From NCBI GenBank assembly GCA_030762895.1, contig CM061068.1, positions 38,178,783-38,242,782 on the forward strand: a DNA stretch of 64,000 nucleotides, read 5' to 3'. A program made the translations under genes and the position numbers. Origin of the DNA: Sophora flavescens. Lineage: Eukaryota > Streptophyta > Magnoliopsida > Fabales > Fabaceae. The number at the start of each line of letters is the position of its first letter. The stretch's first letter is position 1. This document shows positions 47,379-63,456 of the stretch, piece by piece. The notes under the pieces were generated by a model. The model searched no databases, had not been told where the DNA came from, and worked only from the letters and a program-made list of their open reading frames with translations.

Positions 47379-47615
47379 GTATGCTCTCTATGTCCCTCTC
47401 CCCTATTGCGAATGAAAATGAATGTAGTTCTTGGGTCTGAGAGTTCTTGGTCCGAGTTTGGTAACAATGAGAGGTAATGAGCAACTTGAAAATACCACCT
47501 ACTCTGGCCGGCGTGGATAACTTACTATTTCATGTTACTTTTCTACTAGGACTTTTGGTGGTTCTTTGATTATTATTTATTTATTTTTACTAATCTTTCT
47601 CTTGTAACTTCGTAG

Positions 47616-47795
47616 CTAAACGAATAAAGGTGGATGTTGAAAATACAATTGAAAATGTGGAATCTGCTTCATCTACTTTGATAATATCTGAAGCTCCTGC
47701 CAAGTTTTTGGGCTCAGAGGAAAGTGAGTGCAACAATCCGAACTCTGAATCCATAAGACTTACTTGCGAGTACATCAAGGTTAAATCATTTGGAG
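47616..47795 (+). pseudogene. Captured exon of an unrecognised gene in CACTA B
   Basis: Open frame bounded by an acceptor (ttcgtag) and a donor (ggag|gtgagt). It encodes KRIKVDVENTIENVESASST and then an acidic, Ser-rich stretch. No family recognised. It may be a leader exon or part of a captured gene. Confidence 0.35.
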
Positions 47796-48278
47796 GTGAG
47801 TAGCCAGGCTCACAACTTTCGCCACTACCTCATGTACATAAATTTAACATTCCAATAGCTATGTAACAAGATCATGGGGTTTTCTTAGTGGAGTCTAAAC
47901 TGTTTTCACAAGCCATTAAAAGTTTCTGAAATCAAATTGTGATTGAAAACTGAAAATAAAAAGGAAAGTTCTGCCTCTCTGACATTTGTTCTGAAATTAG
48001 TTTCAAACTTTTCATTAACATATCTTTTTTTATGTAAAATACCAACACGAATTACTTATCCAGTTGGATCTGTTATCTCTCTCTCATTAGAAAAGTAAAT
48101 GACTTCTTGTTATCTTGTACTAGCCCTCTATCATTATTTTGATCCCTAAATGCTTATTAGTATGAGAAATAACAAATTGACCTAGGCATTATATTTATGG
48201 CATGATTTATGACGCGGCTTTGTATGAACCTATTTTCATGAAGAATAACAAGACAGCTAATGGTGGCAATCACGGTGA

Positions 48279-48624
48279 TTGTCTCTAGTGAAGAAACGGA
48301 GCTGGTGCTTTTCGGAGGACCATTCAGTTCAACTTTTCCAACAGAGACATCAACATGACCTAAAGGAAGTGGTTACTCCAACAGGTAATCATCTGTCTTT
48401 GTGTCCTGTCAGTTTTTATGTTCATCATAATTGCTTCTCTTGTTTTGGGAACAAGAGTTGTGCTTTGTGAACTGCAACATGTGAGGTAAAGAGGCAATAG
48501 TAGTACATCAATGGAGGTTTAGTTTGGCAACACTAATTAACTGAAATGAGATTTATATTGCAGGGTCTGTCTATATCGGTGTTGATTTCTGCAAGAAATT
48601 GTGTGGTGTTTCAATTGTTCGAAG
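48279..48624 (+). pseudogene. Captured uridine kinase/UPRT-like fragment in CACTA B
   Basis: One exon ends at 48384 coding EVVTPTG. The next, 48564-48624, follows a tgcag acceptor, codes GSVYIGVDFCKKLCGVSIVR and ends at a gtgaga donor. Joined, VTPTGSVYIGVDFCKKLCGVSIVR matches the start of the uracil phosphoribosyltransferase-type domain of plant uridine kinase-like proteins. The intron lies exactly at the Gly codon and keeps phase, so capture was from genomic DNA. The upstream part of the first exon does not match the family. It cannot form an enzyme. Confidence 0.65.
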
Positions 48625-49781
48625 GTGAGATTTCAACCAGGTATTAATTTTGGCAGGTCCACCCTAAATGACATGGTGCTACTAGAACTGTAGAAATAGA
48701 AGCAATAATCTCAGTTCCCTAGTTTGGTTTCTTTAGTTGTATTATGAACTGAGAAGTGAGAGGATTAGGATCCTCTCTTTTTGCTCTCTCCTTTTTCTCT
48801 CATATTATGAGCAAGAAAGACAAAAAGCAAGTTTTAGTGGATCCTATACACAAGGAAATTTGATTTTGTGTTTGTCTCTAACGTGAGAGGAAAAAGGAGA
48901 GAATCCAAATCCAAAGTGAGACAATAGAAGAGAGAGATAGAGTTCTCTAGAATTGATATTGAATCGAATATTGTAAGTTGAAAAATGTGATACACTGGTG
49001 AAGCTGTTACTTACAGCTGTCACTTCTAACAAACCCTTAACGGTCTGTAACCATCTTGCTTAGTCAGCAAGGATCTAAGTTACCTAACCTGATGTGAGTG
49101 GCGTGCATAGTACACCATACTCTAACAAGTTGTCTCAGATTCTTAGTGTCAGTGTGTTTATCATCCAGCCATATTTTGTGTTTTCCAATCCTAAAACTGG
49201 AATTGTTCACTATCCTAACACAGTGCCTTGTTTAGGCAGTTCCTCTTTAGCTGAATATTTTAGTTGTTTTTGCATTGCAGTTTAATGTATGTAAGTTGAG
49301 AACCATTCAGTTCTCTTGCAGACTTACTATGTTTATTATAATTCTCTTCTTTCTTATATCTTTTTAGTCTATGCCATATGCTTGTCTATACTTTGGTTAT
49401 TTGCAATATGATATCAAATATCTTGTGTGATAAAGAATAATCGGCAATGAAAAACCTATATGAGTATTAAGAGTACCAACCTTTTAAAGATAAATAACCT
49501 TTCCTTGAATGCCTGAAGTTTTGTTTTTCTTCAAGGGACCTGAAACTGCTACACTGATCCTTTCCTTTACCCAACTGAATACCCCCCTCTCTCCCATCTA
49601 TCCCTTTTGATGCTTCCCCACTAATACACAGCCCCTGTCCACACTCAATTTGCCATGCGGAAAATCGGTAACAGTTTTCATTCCTTTCATTCCTTTAATC
49701 TGTATACATTGCATGTAGAGAGCAACCACTCCAAACTCATAGTAAATATGTTTAATAAATATTTTTGTAGATCGGGAAAGC
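48625..49781 (+). other. Region upstream of TNP2 in CACTA B
   Basis: Non-coding, AT-rich. Probably intron or 5' UTR of TNP2. Nothing recognised. Confidence 0.4.
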
Positions 49782-52700
49782 ATGGATCGGAAATGGATGT
49801 CTGCCAATCGTTTAACGAAGGAGTATGAGGATGGGGTGAAAGAGTTCATTAGGTTTGCAGTTCGGCATGCGGAAAACCCTAGTACAATCATATGTCCTTG
49901 TTTAGATTGTTGTTATGCAAGGCGAGTTAGTGCAGCCGATTTGGAAGAACATTTAGTGTGTAATGGAATCGATCAAAGTTATACATGTTGGACAAAACAT
50001 GGTGAGACAAGAGCTGAGTCTAGTGAAATGAGGAATCGTGTGAGATATTCATCATACGATACCAACACAAATACTTATGAGGGCGATCGTTTTGAAGACA
50101 TTGCAAATGCTGTTGAAGAGGATCTTCGGGATTGTCCTTAAATGTTTGAGAGGTTGGTAAGTGATGCAGAGCAACCATTGTATGATGGTTGTACTAAATT
50201 CACAAGATTGTAGGCGATGTTAAAGTTGTATAACTTGAAATCGGGCAACGGATGGACTGATAAGAGCTTTACGGACTTACTCACACTATTGAAAGACATG
50301 TCGCCGGAGGATAATATGCTTCCTAGTCGGACATATGAGGCTAAACAAATGTTACGCTCTATTGGCATGAGCTACGAGAGGATACATGCTTGTCCTAACG
50401 ATTGCATTTTATTTCGGAATGAATATGCATCGTTAAAGATGTGTCCTAAATGTAATGCCTCACGATATAAGAAGAAAGAATCAGATCCAGAGAAGGTTGT
50501 GTGGTATTTTCCCATAATACCCAGATTTAGGCGCATGTACCGTAGTTCAGAAGATTCAAAGCACTTGACATGGCATGAGGATGAAAGGATCAAAGATGGC
50601 AAGCTGCGGCACCCGGCAGATTCTCCTCAATGGAAGAAATTTGATCATGATTATCCTGATTTTGGGCAAGAATCAAGAAACCTACAACTTGCATTGGCTA
50701 CTGATGGATTTAATCCGCATGGTGTTCAAAGTAGCTCTCACAGTACATGGCCTGTGATTTTGGTGATTTATAACCTATCCCCATGGCTATGCATGAAGCG
50801 CAAATTTATTATGTTATCTATGTTAATTTCTGGGCCCAAACAACCAGGAAATGATATAGACGTCTATTTGACTCCTTTGATTGAAGACTTGAAACAACTG
50901 TGGGAGACAGGTGTGGAGGTGTATGATGGGTATAAGGAATAAAGTTTCAATTTGAGAGCTATGTTGTTTGGCACAATTAATGATTTTCCAGCCTACGGTA
51001 ATCTGTCAGGATATAGCATCAAGGGTCAGTGTGCATGCCCTATATGTGAAGAGGGTGCAGTTGGATGCGGTTAGAACCTTGTAAGAAGAATGTCTTTCTT
51101 GGGCATCATAGATTTTTGCATCCAAGTCATCATTACCGGTGGTGGAGAAAGGCGTTCAATGGGAACTCGGAAGAAGGTAGAGCTCCTTCACCGTTGACGG
51201 GTGATCAACTTTTTGAAAAGGTAAAGGATTTGAATATCCAATTCGGTAAACCTTTGCGAGAGATATTGTCACAAGAGGGTGGAAGAAAAGGTCGATTTTC
51301 TTTGAGTTGCCATATTGGAAATCATTATATGTAAGACATTTCCTCGATGTGATGCACGTTGAAAAAAATATCTGTGATAGTGTCATTGGTACGTTACTCA
51401 ATGTGCCAGGGAAGACTAAAGATGGCATCAATGCAAGGTTGGACTTGGTTAGTATGGGAATAAGAAGAGAATTGGGACCGACGAAGAAGGGTAAAAGTAC
51501 ATATCTTCCTCCGGCTGCTTACACTCTATCTAGAAAAGAAAAAACTGTTTTTTGTAAGTTTCTTGACGGAGTTAAGGTTCCGGAAGGGTACTCTTCAAAC
51601 ATTAGGAACCTCGTATCGATGAAAGATCTCAAGTTAAAAGGTCTAAAGTCCCACGATTGTCATGTTCTCATGGAGCAGTTGATACCCATTGGTATACGAT
51701 CTATTTTACCTAACAAAGTGCGGGGGGCCTTAACTAAACTCTGTTTCTTCTTCAAGGCAATTTGCAGCAAAGTGATTGACCCTGGGAAGTTGCCATCATT
51801 GCAAAGAGAAATTGTTGTGATTTTATGCGAGCTTGAGATGTACTTTCCACCTTCATTCTTTGACATAATGGTTCATCTAACCATTCACCTTGTTAGAGAG
51901 ACACAACTGTGTGGGCCAGTTTATATGAGATGGATGTACCTGATTGAGCGTTATATGAAGATATTAAAAGGGTATGTGAAAAACCAATCACGACCAGAAG
52001 GTTGTATTGTTGAACGGTATATTGTCGAAGAAGCTGTTGAATTCTGTACCGAATACCTATCCAATGCTGATTCTATAGGGCTGCCAAAGTCTCGTCACAC
52101 ATGGAGAATGATGGGGCAAGGAATTACTGGAACTGAAATAGTGACTATATCAAGGACAGAATGGGAGCAAGCACACTTATATGTTCTGCACAATGCCGAT
52201 GAGGTTGAGCCATATGTTGAAAAACACAAGGACATGCTTAAGAGTTTGTATCTAAATAAGAATCAAAATTGGCTAACTAGAGAACACAATCGTTGTTTTA
52301 TAACGTGGCTAAGAGATCACATTTTTGTAGAGTTGACTGAAAATGCTACTTCAGTTTCAAATAGATTGAGATGGTTGGCCAAAGGTCCAAGTTTGCATGT
52401 CTTCTCTTACCACGGTTATCAAATTAATGGGTACACATTCTATACAAAAGAACAAGATGGTCGGAGTACAATGCAAAATAGTGGTGTGACTCTTGTAGCT
52501 CAGTCGATGCATATCTCAAGTGCCAAAGACAGAAACCCGATATATGCAAATATGTCGTACTTCGGCGTCATTGAACGCATATGGGAGTTGGATTACACAA
52601 AGTTTAAGGTTGGTGTGTTTGGTTGTAAGTGGGTTGACAATAATAACGGTGTTCAGATTGATGAGTCGGGGTTCATGCAGGTGGATCTTAATAGGGTGGG

Positions 52701-53022
52701 GTATAAAGATGAGCCTTTTATATTAGCATCTCAAGCTCAACAAGTGTTCTATGTCACTGATCCAGCTGATATGAAAAGGTCCATTGTTCTTTTGACTAAC
52801 AAAATAATTACTAAGATGGATGATCAAGACCATGGAGATGTTGATATTGAAGATGATCCATTCGTCGGGACATTACAATCACATGAGATTGATCCAACTA
52901 GGGATGATGGTATGTATATGAGAGATGATCATGATGAGGGGCTTTTGGTCAATCCACCATTTCGTACTAATAAAGGACAAACAAATCTCAATCCAATGAA
53001 GAAAAGAAAAAGGTTGACTTAA
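49782..53022 (+). pseudogene. TNP2-type transposase of CACTA B
   Basis: Starts MDRKWMSANRLTKEYEDGVK with CPCLDCCYARR (transposase-associated domain). The catalytic part has ALATDGFNPHG and FLDVMHVEKNICDSVIGTL. The C-terminal 571-codon frame (51307-53022) is intact and includes MYFPPSFFDIMVHLTIHLV and the DUF4216-type tail. In-frame stops lie at 50139-50141, 50211-50213 and 50940-50942, and frame changes near 51.06 and 51.30 kb. It would excise and move the element, but this copy cannot. Similarity to TNP2 of CACTA A is clear along its length. Confidence 0.9.
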
Positions 53023-53200
53023 ACATGTATGTATTGTTTGTGTTTAAATGAACTTTCTGATCCTTTTATATTATAGTTAGCATCTTCCGGTAATGCTAGT
53101 GTTGATTTTGTTATCAATTGTTGTTTTATATTTTGCATCAATTAATATTATATTAATGTCCATTGATGTTTTACTTGTGTCTAATATTTTTGTAGGTAAA

Positions 53201-56679
<3,479 letters not shown>

Positions 56680-56883
56680 ATGTCAAATTGATCCACGATG
56701 AGTTGCAGCAATACTCATTGGTATGTGAATAATGATTTAGATTTCTAACTAGAGATCCACATCAACATTTTGTGTTGTTAATAGACTAATGGTCGAGGAC
56801 AAAGTATTTTGCTCTTTGATATGAAGTCTATGAAGGAATCATTTTGGTAGCATCACCTCTGGATCCATCTTATTTAGTTACTC

Positions 56884-57989
56884 TGACTTGTCATTTAATG
56901 GCATACGAGGGGATATACCATTTTCAATTTCTAAGCTGAAGCAACTGGAAAACCTGTGAGTTTTTGTTAGCATTTCTCTCAGAATCGACAGTTTGTTTTT
57001 CCAATCCTTTGATGGGGTTATGACATATTTTTTTTTTGTTTATAAATTGTTTCTTAGGATTTTAAAAAATAACCAGTTAATTGGACCAATTCCTTCAACT
57101 TTGTCTCAGATTCCTAACTTGAAGATTCTGTAAGTCATTTTTGGTATTTTTCACTCCACTCCACATAATGCTATTCTTAAGTTCTATATAACTAACATAT
57201 TCAATACCTGGAAATTTTGTTCTAGAGACCTAGCACAAAATAATCTTAGTGGTGAAATACCAAGTCTTATATCTTTGGAATGAAGTTTTGCAAGATTCTG
57301 TGAGTATAACCAATTTGCAAATAAAGTCTATCATTTCTACTAGACCCCATATGTGGTCTTACTGCCAATGTTGTTGATTTTTTTCTTTCCCTGTTCATAT
57401 AATAGTGGCTTGCGAGGGAACAATTTGGTAGGTTCACTATCATCAGACATGTGCCAGTTAACTGGATTGTGGTACTTGTAAGTTACACAATCACTCTCTT
57501 TTCATTCCAAGCCACAAAAATGTGCATTTCCTAAGGGTATTTGATTATTGCCCCCTGCTGTTTTTTTCGTTGTTGCAAGTGATGTGAAAAACAATAGCTT
57601 GATTGGAAGTATTCTTGAAAACATAGGCAACTGTACTGCCTTCCAGGTCCTGTATGTAATCCAACCGAATGTCGGACTTTTCTATACCTTGTCTTGTATT
57701 ATTTGTAACCTCTTTAATGTCCTCCCTTGATTTCAAGGATTTATCCTACAACCAGCTAACTTGAGAGATACCATACAATATTGGATTTTTGCAAGTAGCA
57801 ACCTTGTATGTGTTGCATGATACTTTATAACCTATTTCAATTTTTAATAAGAAGGATATTTGGTCTTCCACTTCCCTTCTCTGGGAATTTCTTGATGGAT
57901 TTGTTTGATTTTTGTAGGTCATTGCAAGGCAATAAACTCTCTAGGCATATTCCGTCTGTGATCGGTCTCATGCAAGCACTTGCTGTCTT
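56884..57989 (+). pseudogene. Captured ERECTA-type LRR receptor kinase fragment, seven exons with introns
   Basis: Exons about 56884-56955, 57058-57129, 57226-57299, 57406-57477, 57580-57651, 57738-57805 and 57918-57989; five are 72 bp, the one-LRR exon size of ERECTA genes. They encode LSFNGIRGDIPFSISKLKQL, NNQLIGPIPSTLSQIPNL, GLRGNNLVGSL...MCQLTGLW, NIGNCTAFQVL and LSLQGNKLSRHIPSVIGLMQ, in the order of the ERECTA ectodomain. Exon 3 has a 2-bp shift and a stop; exon 6 has lost bases and carries a stop. No signal peptide, membrane segment or kinase part. It lies about 200 bp after the Ulp1 exon, same strand, inside CACTA B. Closest to ERECTA rather than ERL by memory of the repeats. Confidence 0.9.
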
Positions 57990-58354
57990 GTAATTAAGCA
58001 TTGTTAGTTAGCAGTTTCTGAAACAAATTTAATGAAGTTTCATTGTTGACTTGAGGTTTTGGATGATGTTGAAACTGGGAAGCTTTAATATTATGAATCA
58101 GTTGCTTCTATAATCTGTATATGATCAGTGTGGCTGAAATATATGAAGTTTGCGGATTCCCTTATATACTTGGCTCCTTATTTTTTTCTCCCTAATTTTA
58201 TGCATCTTTTTGCATACATATTTACTTCAGAAGTATAGTGGAAGCAAGGGAACATTTGTATTGACTGCAACAATTGTGGTTTTTTTGGTGATGTAGTTCA
58301 ATATGCAGGAATGGAGGTAAAAGTTAAGAAATATGTAAAATTAAAAAAAAAAAG
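57990..58354. other. Spacer inside the right end of CACTA B
   Basis: Continues from the ERECTA fragment without a recognised exon. May be captured intron. Followed by the subterminal repeats. Confidence 0.4.
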
Positions 58355-58612
58355 GGGGAATAGATAGCGTTTGTATTAACAAACGCTATCTAAAGTCAGA
58401 CTTTAGATAGCGTTTGTTTTAACAAATGCTATCTAAAGGCAGACTTTAGATAGCGTTTTCGTGTACAAACGCTATCTAAAGTCACCTATTAATAGCACTT
58501 CCATTAATGCTATCTTTGCTAATGAGTTTTAATAGCGGTGACATAGATAGCGGTTACAAACGCTATTAAAAGGCATACGAAAAAGCTATCTAAAGTCATT
58601 TCTGTTGTAGTG
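58355..58612. repeat. Right TIR and subterminal repeats of CACTA B
   Basis: Repeated agatagcgtttgt / acaaacgctatct palindromes followed by the TIR. Same core as the left end. Confidence 0.9.
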
Positions 58613-59149
58613 TTATAGGTAGAGACATATTTAAAGATCTTATTGATAAGTAAATTTTTAAATAGGCTTTTAGATTAAGCCAGAATTTGGAGTAGGTCGG
58701 GCTCAGGCCTTAAAATTTGGCATATATTAGGCTAATAGGTCAGACTCGGGCTACGAGATTGGAACGCAAGCCAGGCTCAAGTCGGTCAGGACCTAACTCG
58801 GCCTAACCTATTCCCACCCTAATTGTAATAATTCAATAGAAGTTAGGTTACTTCTTTAATGAATTAATATAGATTATTGGATTACAATAATGTGAAAGGT
58901 GAAAATTTAGAATAACTCTATCAAAGTTACTTTTAAAGTCACTTAATCCCCACCCCCAAAAAAAAAACAAACACACACACACGTATATATAGGTTGGGAG
59001 GGCTTGGGCGCCTCACTTTTTTTATTGTGACATTAGTCCTCAAGCTAACAAGCTTTTAAAGAAAAAGATCGAGAAGAAAAAAAAGGTTCTAGAAATTGAC
59101 CGCAAGTTTTCAAATTATCTATGGAAGTTCCTTTTGAAGAAAAAAAAAG

Positions 59150-59150
<1 letters not shown>
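58613..59150. repeat. Older repeat flanking CACTA B on the right
   Basis: Sequence to about 58815 is rich in aggcc/ggcct and ends cctaacctattcccacccta, resembling the end of plant MITEs that begin tagggtggg. The left flank (46.6-46.9 kb) has related motifs. CACTA B probably inserted in this element. The rest is AT-rich. Confidence 0.35.

Positions 59151-59193
<43 letters not shown>
59151..59193. repeat. (TA)n microsatellite
   Basis: A (TA)n run of about 43 bp. Confidence 0.9.
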
Positions 59194-59195
<2 letters not shown>

Positions 59196-61889
59196 CTCTA
59201 ATATTATTTGAATATACACAATAAGCTTATATATATACATCATAATAGTCTATATCGTAAGATTATTGACTGTGTCTTATAATTGGCCCTCGTGCATCAG
59301 TAAGTATATATATGATCACGATTGATCACAATCAAATCATTAAACCGTGAACCATTACCTCTAGTTTTGTTTTATATAATTGTCCATTTATTTTAGATTT
59401 TAAAAGGCAAAATAATTTTTACAAATCACATTGGGGGAAGCTCTTCTTACATAGCTTTTAAAATAATTGTCTCAAAAAGTATTATTTCCACATTTACGTT
59501 AAAGAATAATCTCAAACAGACATCCATTAAATCATTGCCCTAAACCATTAAAAACAGGTTTTCCAAATCGAATATCCTAAACAAGTTGCCCAGTATTGCA
59601 AGCCCTATCATTTCTTCTTATGTTTTAATGTTATGTCTTGCAAGCCTAATTCAATGGATACAGCAAAAACACTAATACAATTGCGTAGTTTGGCCCGTGC
59701 GACGAACAAGCTTATTCCCTTTCCAGAGTCTGTTTTCGAATTGGGACAGGGATTAGGGATGGGAAATGAGGGACAAATATGAGTTTTAAGTAAACTCACC
59801 ATGTTTGGGAGGTTTTTGAAATGAGGAGGAAAATGAAAATTTATTTTATAACTCCAAAACTATCCCTTATTGAATATTTTAATGTTTGTTCGATTGGAAG
59901 ACTTTTAAGCATCCGAAATACTTATAACTCTCCAAACCTCTCATACACTTTCCTTTCCTTCCCTTTCATTTATTTATTTATTTATTTATTTATTCCTTCC
60001 TTCCAAATTTCCAAACATAACCTTTTTGTTATTGTGATCTTTATTTTATTTCTTTTCCAGAGTATCTAACCATGCACAACATTAACAACATGAATGATTA
60101 AACTATAGATGCATACAGCTTTTCCCTCAAAGCTAACGGGTTTCCCTGGATTCCGACAGTGCAATTATCATGTGGGCTTAATTTAGTTTCTCTTTTTTCC
60201 CTTTTTTGGGGTGGGGGTGGTGGGATACTCTTTTTTATGATCATTCTTTTTTTTCTTCCCGATCCCATACATTTTGTGCAGCTTATGGAAAAATCCGAAA
60301 CGAGAAAAAACACTCAAGAAAGTAAAGTACAATTACAAAGTGGATGGAAGTGTTAAAGAAGTATCATCCACTCACGTGACCACTATAATAATAGTTTTCT
60401 AATGGGTCCAAGCACATGAACGTGGGTCACACATCACAATCTATTTTTTTTTTTTACCTTTTTTCACGAAGCATATCTATTTCTTTCAATTTACTTGTGT
60501 TATGTACAGTTTGTACTTCCCACGTTGTCTCCAAAAAGGATAAATCATTGTCTTGTAGGTAACTCACCAACATCTCAGTCGACGTACTTGTTAGCCAACC
60601 ATAAGGGGTTGTTACTGTCCCATTACATGCATCCGATGAAGACCAAAGGATACCATTTCAACAAGAAAAACTGCAACACCTACATATGTGTGCACAATGG
60701 TAATTAGCTTTAAAACAATGCTCTTTAATATGAACAAGGGTTTAACCACATATATAACCATTAGTCTTATATAACTATATTTCCACCACAGTGAGAAACA
60801 ACATATCCACATACAAGAATCAAGAAACAAAACACATCCCATTTTTCCCTAAGTAGATAAATAAGATAATCCTATCTCCATATATATATGTATATATAAG
60901 ATATATCTGACTCTGAGTACAAAAACAGACATAATAAGATACATACACATAAGTATAACCAAGAAATGTATGTGAAACTGCTCGAGTCAATGACAAAACA
61001 ACGTATATGCCACTCAAACAAACTAGATATATCTCAAGTGTTAGGTCGAACTGGGACATAGAACCTCACAGTCACAGAAGATTGATCAAGCCTTATAACT
61101 TATGAAGTTCATTAAAGTTCAATGCATTTTGTCTTCTATCAGCTAGTTTATGTCTTTATGATAGCATATATATAGTACTCACCTTTTATTAATTTCAAAC
61201 ACAGAACTTATTTTATTTCTAGATCTTAAAAAAAATCTGTACTTTGCTAGCATCAATGGTGACAATAATTTTTTCTTTGTAAAATAATTAGCTCCTTTTA
61301 ACTCCTCATGCCTTCATAGATTAACCCAATTAATGTACTACGAATGTAAGTTCCAAAAACATAATTTACAGACATTAGGCCATAACAATGTATGCAAATT
61401 GTTGAATTACATAATCAACAACAATCTATTCTCATTCCAAAATAGTCTCCTTGTTATATCTCTATATATCTTTTTAGACTGTAATCCCTGGATGTTCTCC
61501 TTATCAGCCATCATATTGACTATTGATTGATGTATAAAAATAAAATAAATCCTCAAATCTCTTAATTCCTTCAAACTAGAAAGGGTTATGATTATATTGA
61601 AACAACATACATATAAAAGGAAGTAACATAATTGCCACAAAAGAATATCAATATATAGAAAGAAAGAAGGAAGGAACTTCAGAAAAAAGAAGGTATCAAG
61701 TGGTCTTCTAAGAAGGTTCAAATACAATAATTTTCTCCATAAGAAAATCCATATATGTTAAAGCAGTTCCTAACATAGAATGAGCATGATCAAATATATA
61801 GACCTGATTTGACATTTAGAAAATTAGATCACTGTCACTAACTGAAAAAGATTATAGTATGGTCTTGAGAAGCTTAATAACTGTAAATG
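59194..61889. other. Intergenic, no gene recognised
   Basis: AT-rich sequence with a ttta repeat near 59970-59992. Open frames here are short and of simple composition. No promoter, exon set or repeat family could be assigned. Confidence 0.4.
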
Positions 61890-61955
61890 TAGACGACGAC
61901 GTTAACAACAACAATAAACAAAGCCTTTTCCCACAAAGTGGGGATAACTGACAGC
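61890..61955 (+). repeat. SINE-like remnant
   Basis: aacaacaacaat followed by agccttttcccacaaagtgg resembles the conserved block of plant Au-type SINEs. No full element or target duplication seen. Confidence 0.4.
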
Positions 61956-62689
61956 GTTAACACACACATATAAAATTTGGCAAAAAATAGGGTACAATTA
62001 TTCTACTAAAAGCTGGAAGATCCTAATAATTCAAGCAAGAACAATATGCCAACCACTCAATCCCATCACAGTTTACACCCACCAACAGTGAAAGGAGTAT
62101 AGGGAGTACAAGGGGATTTATAGGAACATTTATGAATATATAAGCTTCAGCAATTAGATCAGATAGTAACCTAAAAATCATATGTCATTTGACATATTAA
62201 TAAATATACATCCCTTGCTTCATACTTGTCATTTCTACCATATTTGCAGAGTTTCTTAAATAAGCTAATATCTTCTCTTTAAAGGATACGTATATACTCT
62301 TGATGCAATATAGATGATTAGACGTGGGAAAAGGGGAGCACACATTCCAATTTCAAATTTATATTTTATATAACCATTTCTCTGGTTGAATAAGAAAAAG
62401 GCATCCATTCACATCAAGTTCATTGAATTACCAGTCCTTTTACACAAAAAATGTTGGACTCATACTGGCAAGAGTTACCCTGCCAATTTGCTTTTATTAA
62501 AACATTAAATAGTGCAACCTGTAAATTCATGGTCCTTTATGGTTAATTAGAATGAAATGACTCTCGTTGATTCCCTTAGTTTTATAGAACAGAAGCAGAA
62601 CAACCTTGATTATAGATAAATAGAACGATACAACTTTGGTCATGCAACTAAACACTGTTACCAGAAGCAATAAGGACCTCATAAACAAG

Positions 62690-63170
62690 AAAAATGTCGT
62701 TCCTACTTCATTCTTGTATGTTTTCACAAGATATGGAGGTAGAGGTGATGCATTGAGATAATGGCAGTGTAAACAGGGTTTGGGAATATCAGAACAAGAT
62801 CAAATGTTGTTAGAGATATAATTCATGAGCCAACCTAACAACTTAAGCTTTTAGAAGTGTAAGTTAAATGTTGTTAGAGATATACTAAAGTCATTTATGA
62901 GCCTTTGTCTAACAACTTAAGCTTTAGAAGAGTTAGCTCCATGGTATCAAAGCCTATATGACTAAGTGGTCAAGACTCAACATAATAAAATGAGAGACCG
63001 CGAGAAAAGACTTTAAAAAAAATATATAAGAGAAAAATGATATTCCTAATTTCTTCCCTTATGTTTTTCACGAGATATAGAAGGGGAAGGGGAGGTAAAG
63101 CAGTGAGATAATGGCAGTGTAAACAAGATTTGGCAATATCAGAAGAAGATTACATGTTGGTAGATATAAT
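62690..63170. repeat. Duplicated LTR-like remnant
   Basis: About 120 bp around gagataatggcagtgtaaac occurs at 62705-62825 and again at 63050-63170 with about 85 per cent identity by eye. Next to it tgttagagatata blocks repeat at 62810, 62874 and 63597, and tggtatcaaagcc at 62942 resembles a copia primer-binding site. Decayed retrotransposon sequence. Confidence 0.45.
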
Positions 63171-63182
63171 TTCATATACTAA

Positions 63183-63456
63183 TTTCGTTAATTTCCGATT
63201 TTCTGTTTTCATTTACTAATTTCATATATAACTACAACTAAAATAATGAGAAAACTATCACTTATTTTCATTTTGTTTCTTATTTTCAAAGATTTGTAAA
63301 TAAAACACTAAAAATCATTTTTGTTTGTTTTCATTGTTTCCTATATAAATCTATGGAAACAAGAAACAAAATGAAAACAAGATAACATTTTTGTAATTAG
63401 TTTAGTTGTAATTATCTTTGAAATTAGGAAATTAAAAACAAACCAAACAGGCCCTA
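63183..63456. mobile_element. Fold-back MITE-like element
   Basis: Inverted motifs (actacaacta / tagttgtaat and ttttcattttgtttctt / aagaaacaaaatgaaaac) pair across about 200 bp. It ends aaccaaacaggccctaa, as does the repeat near 41.3 kb. Non-coding. Confidence 0.45.

Noticed and set aside
59608..59802. 64-codon minus-strand frame
   Set aside because: Low-information composition and no homology recognised.
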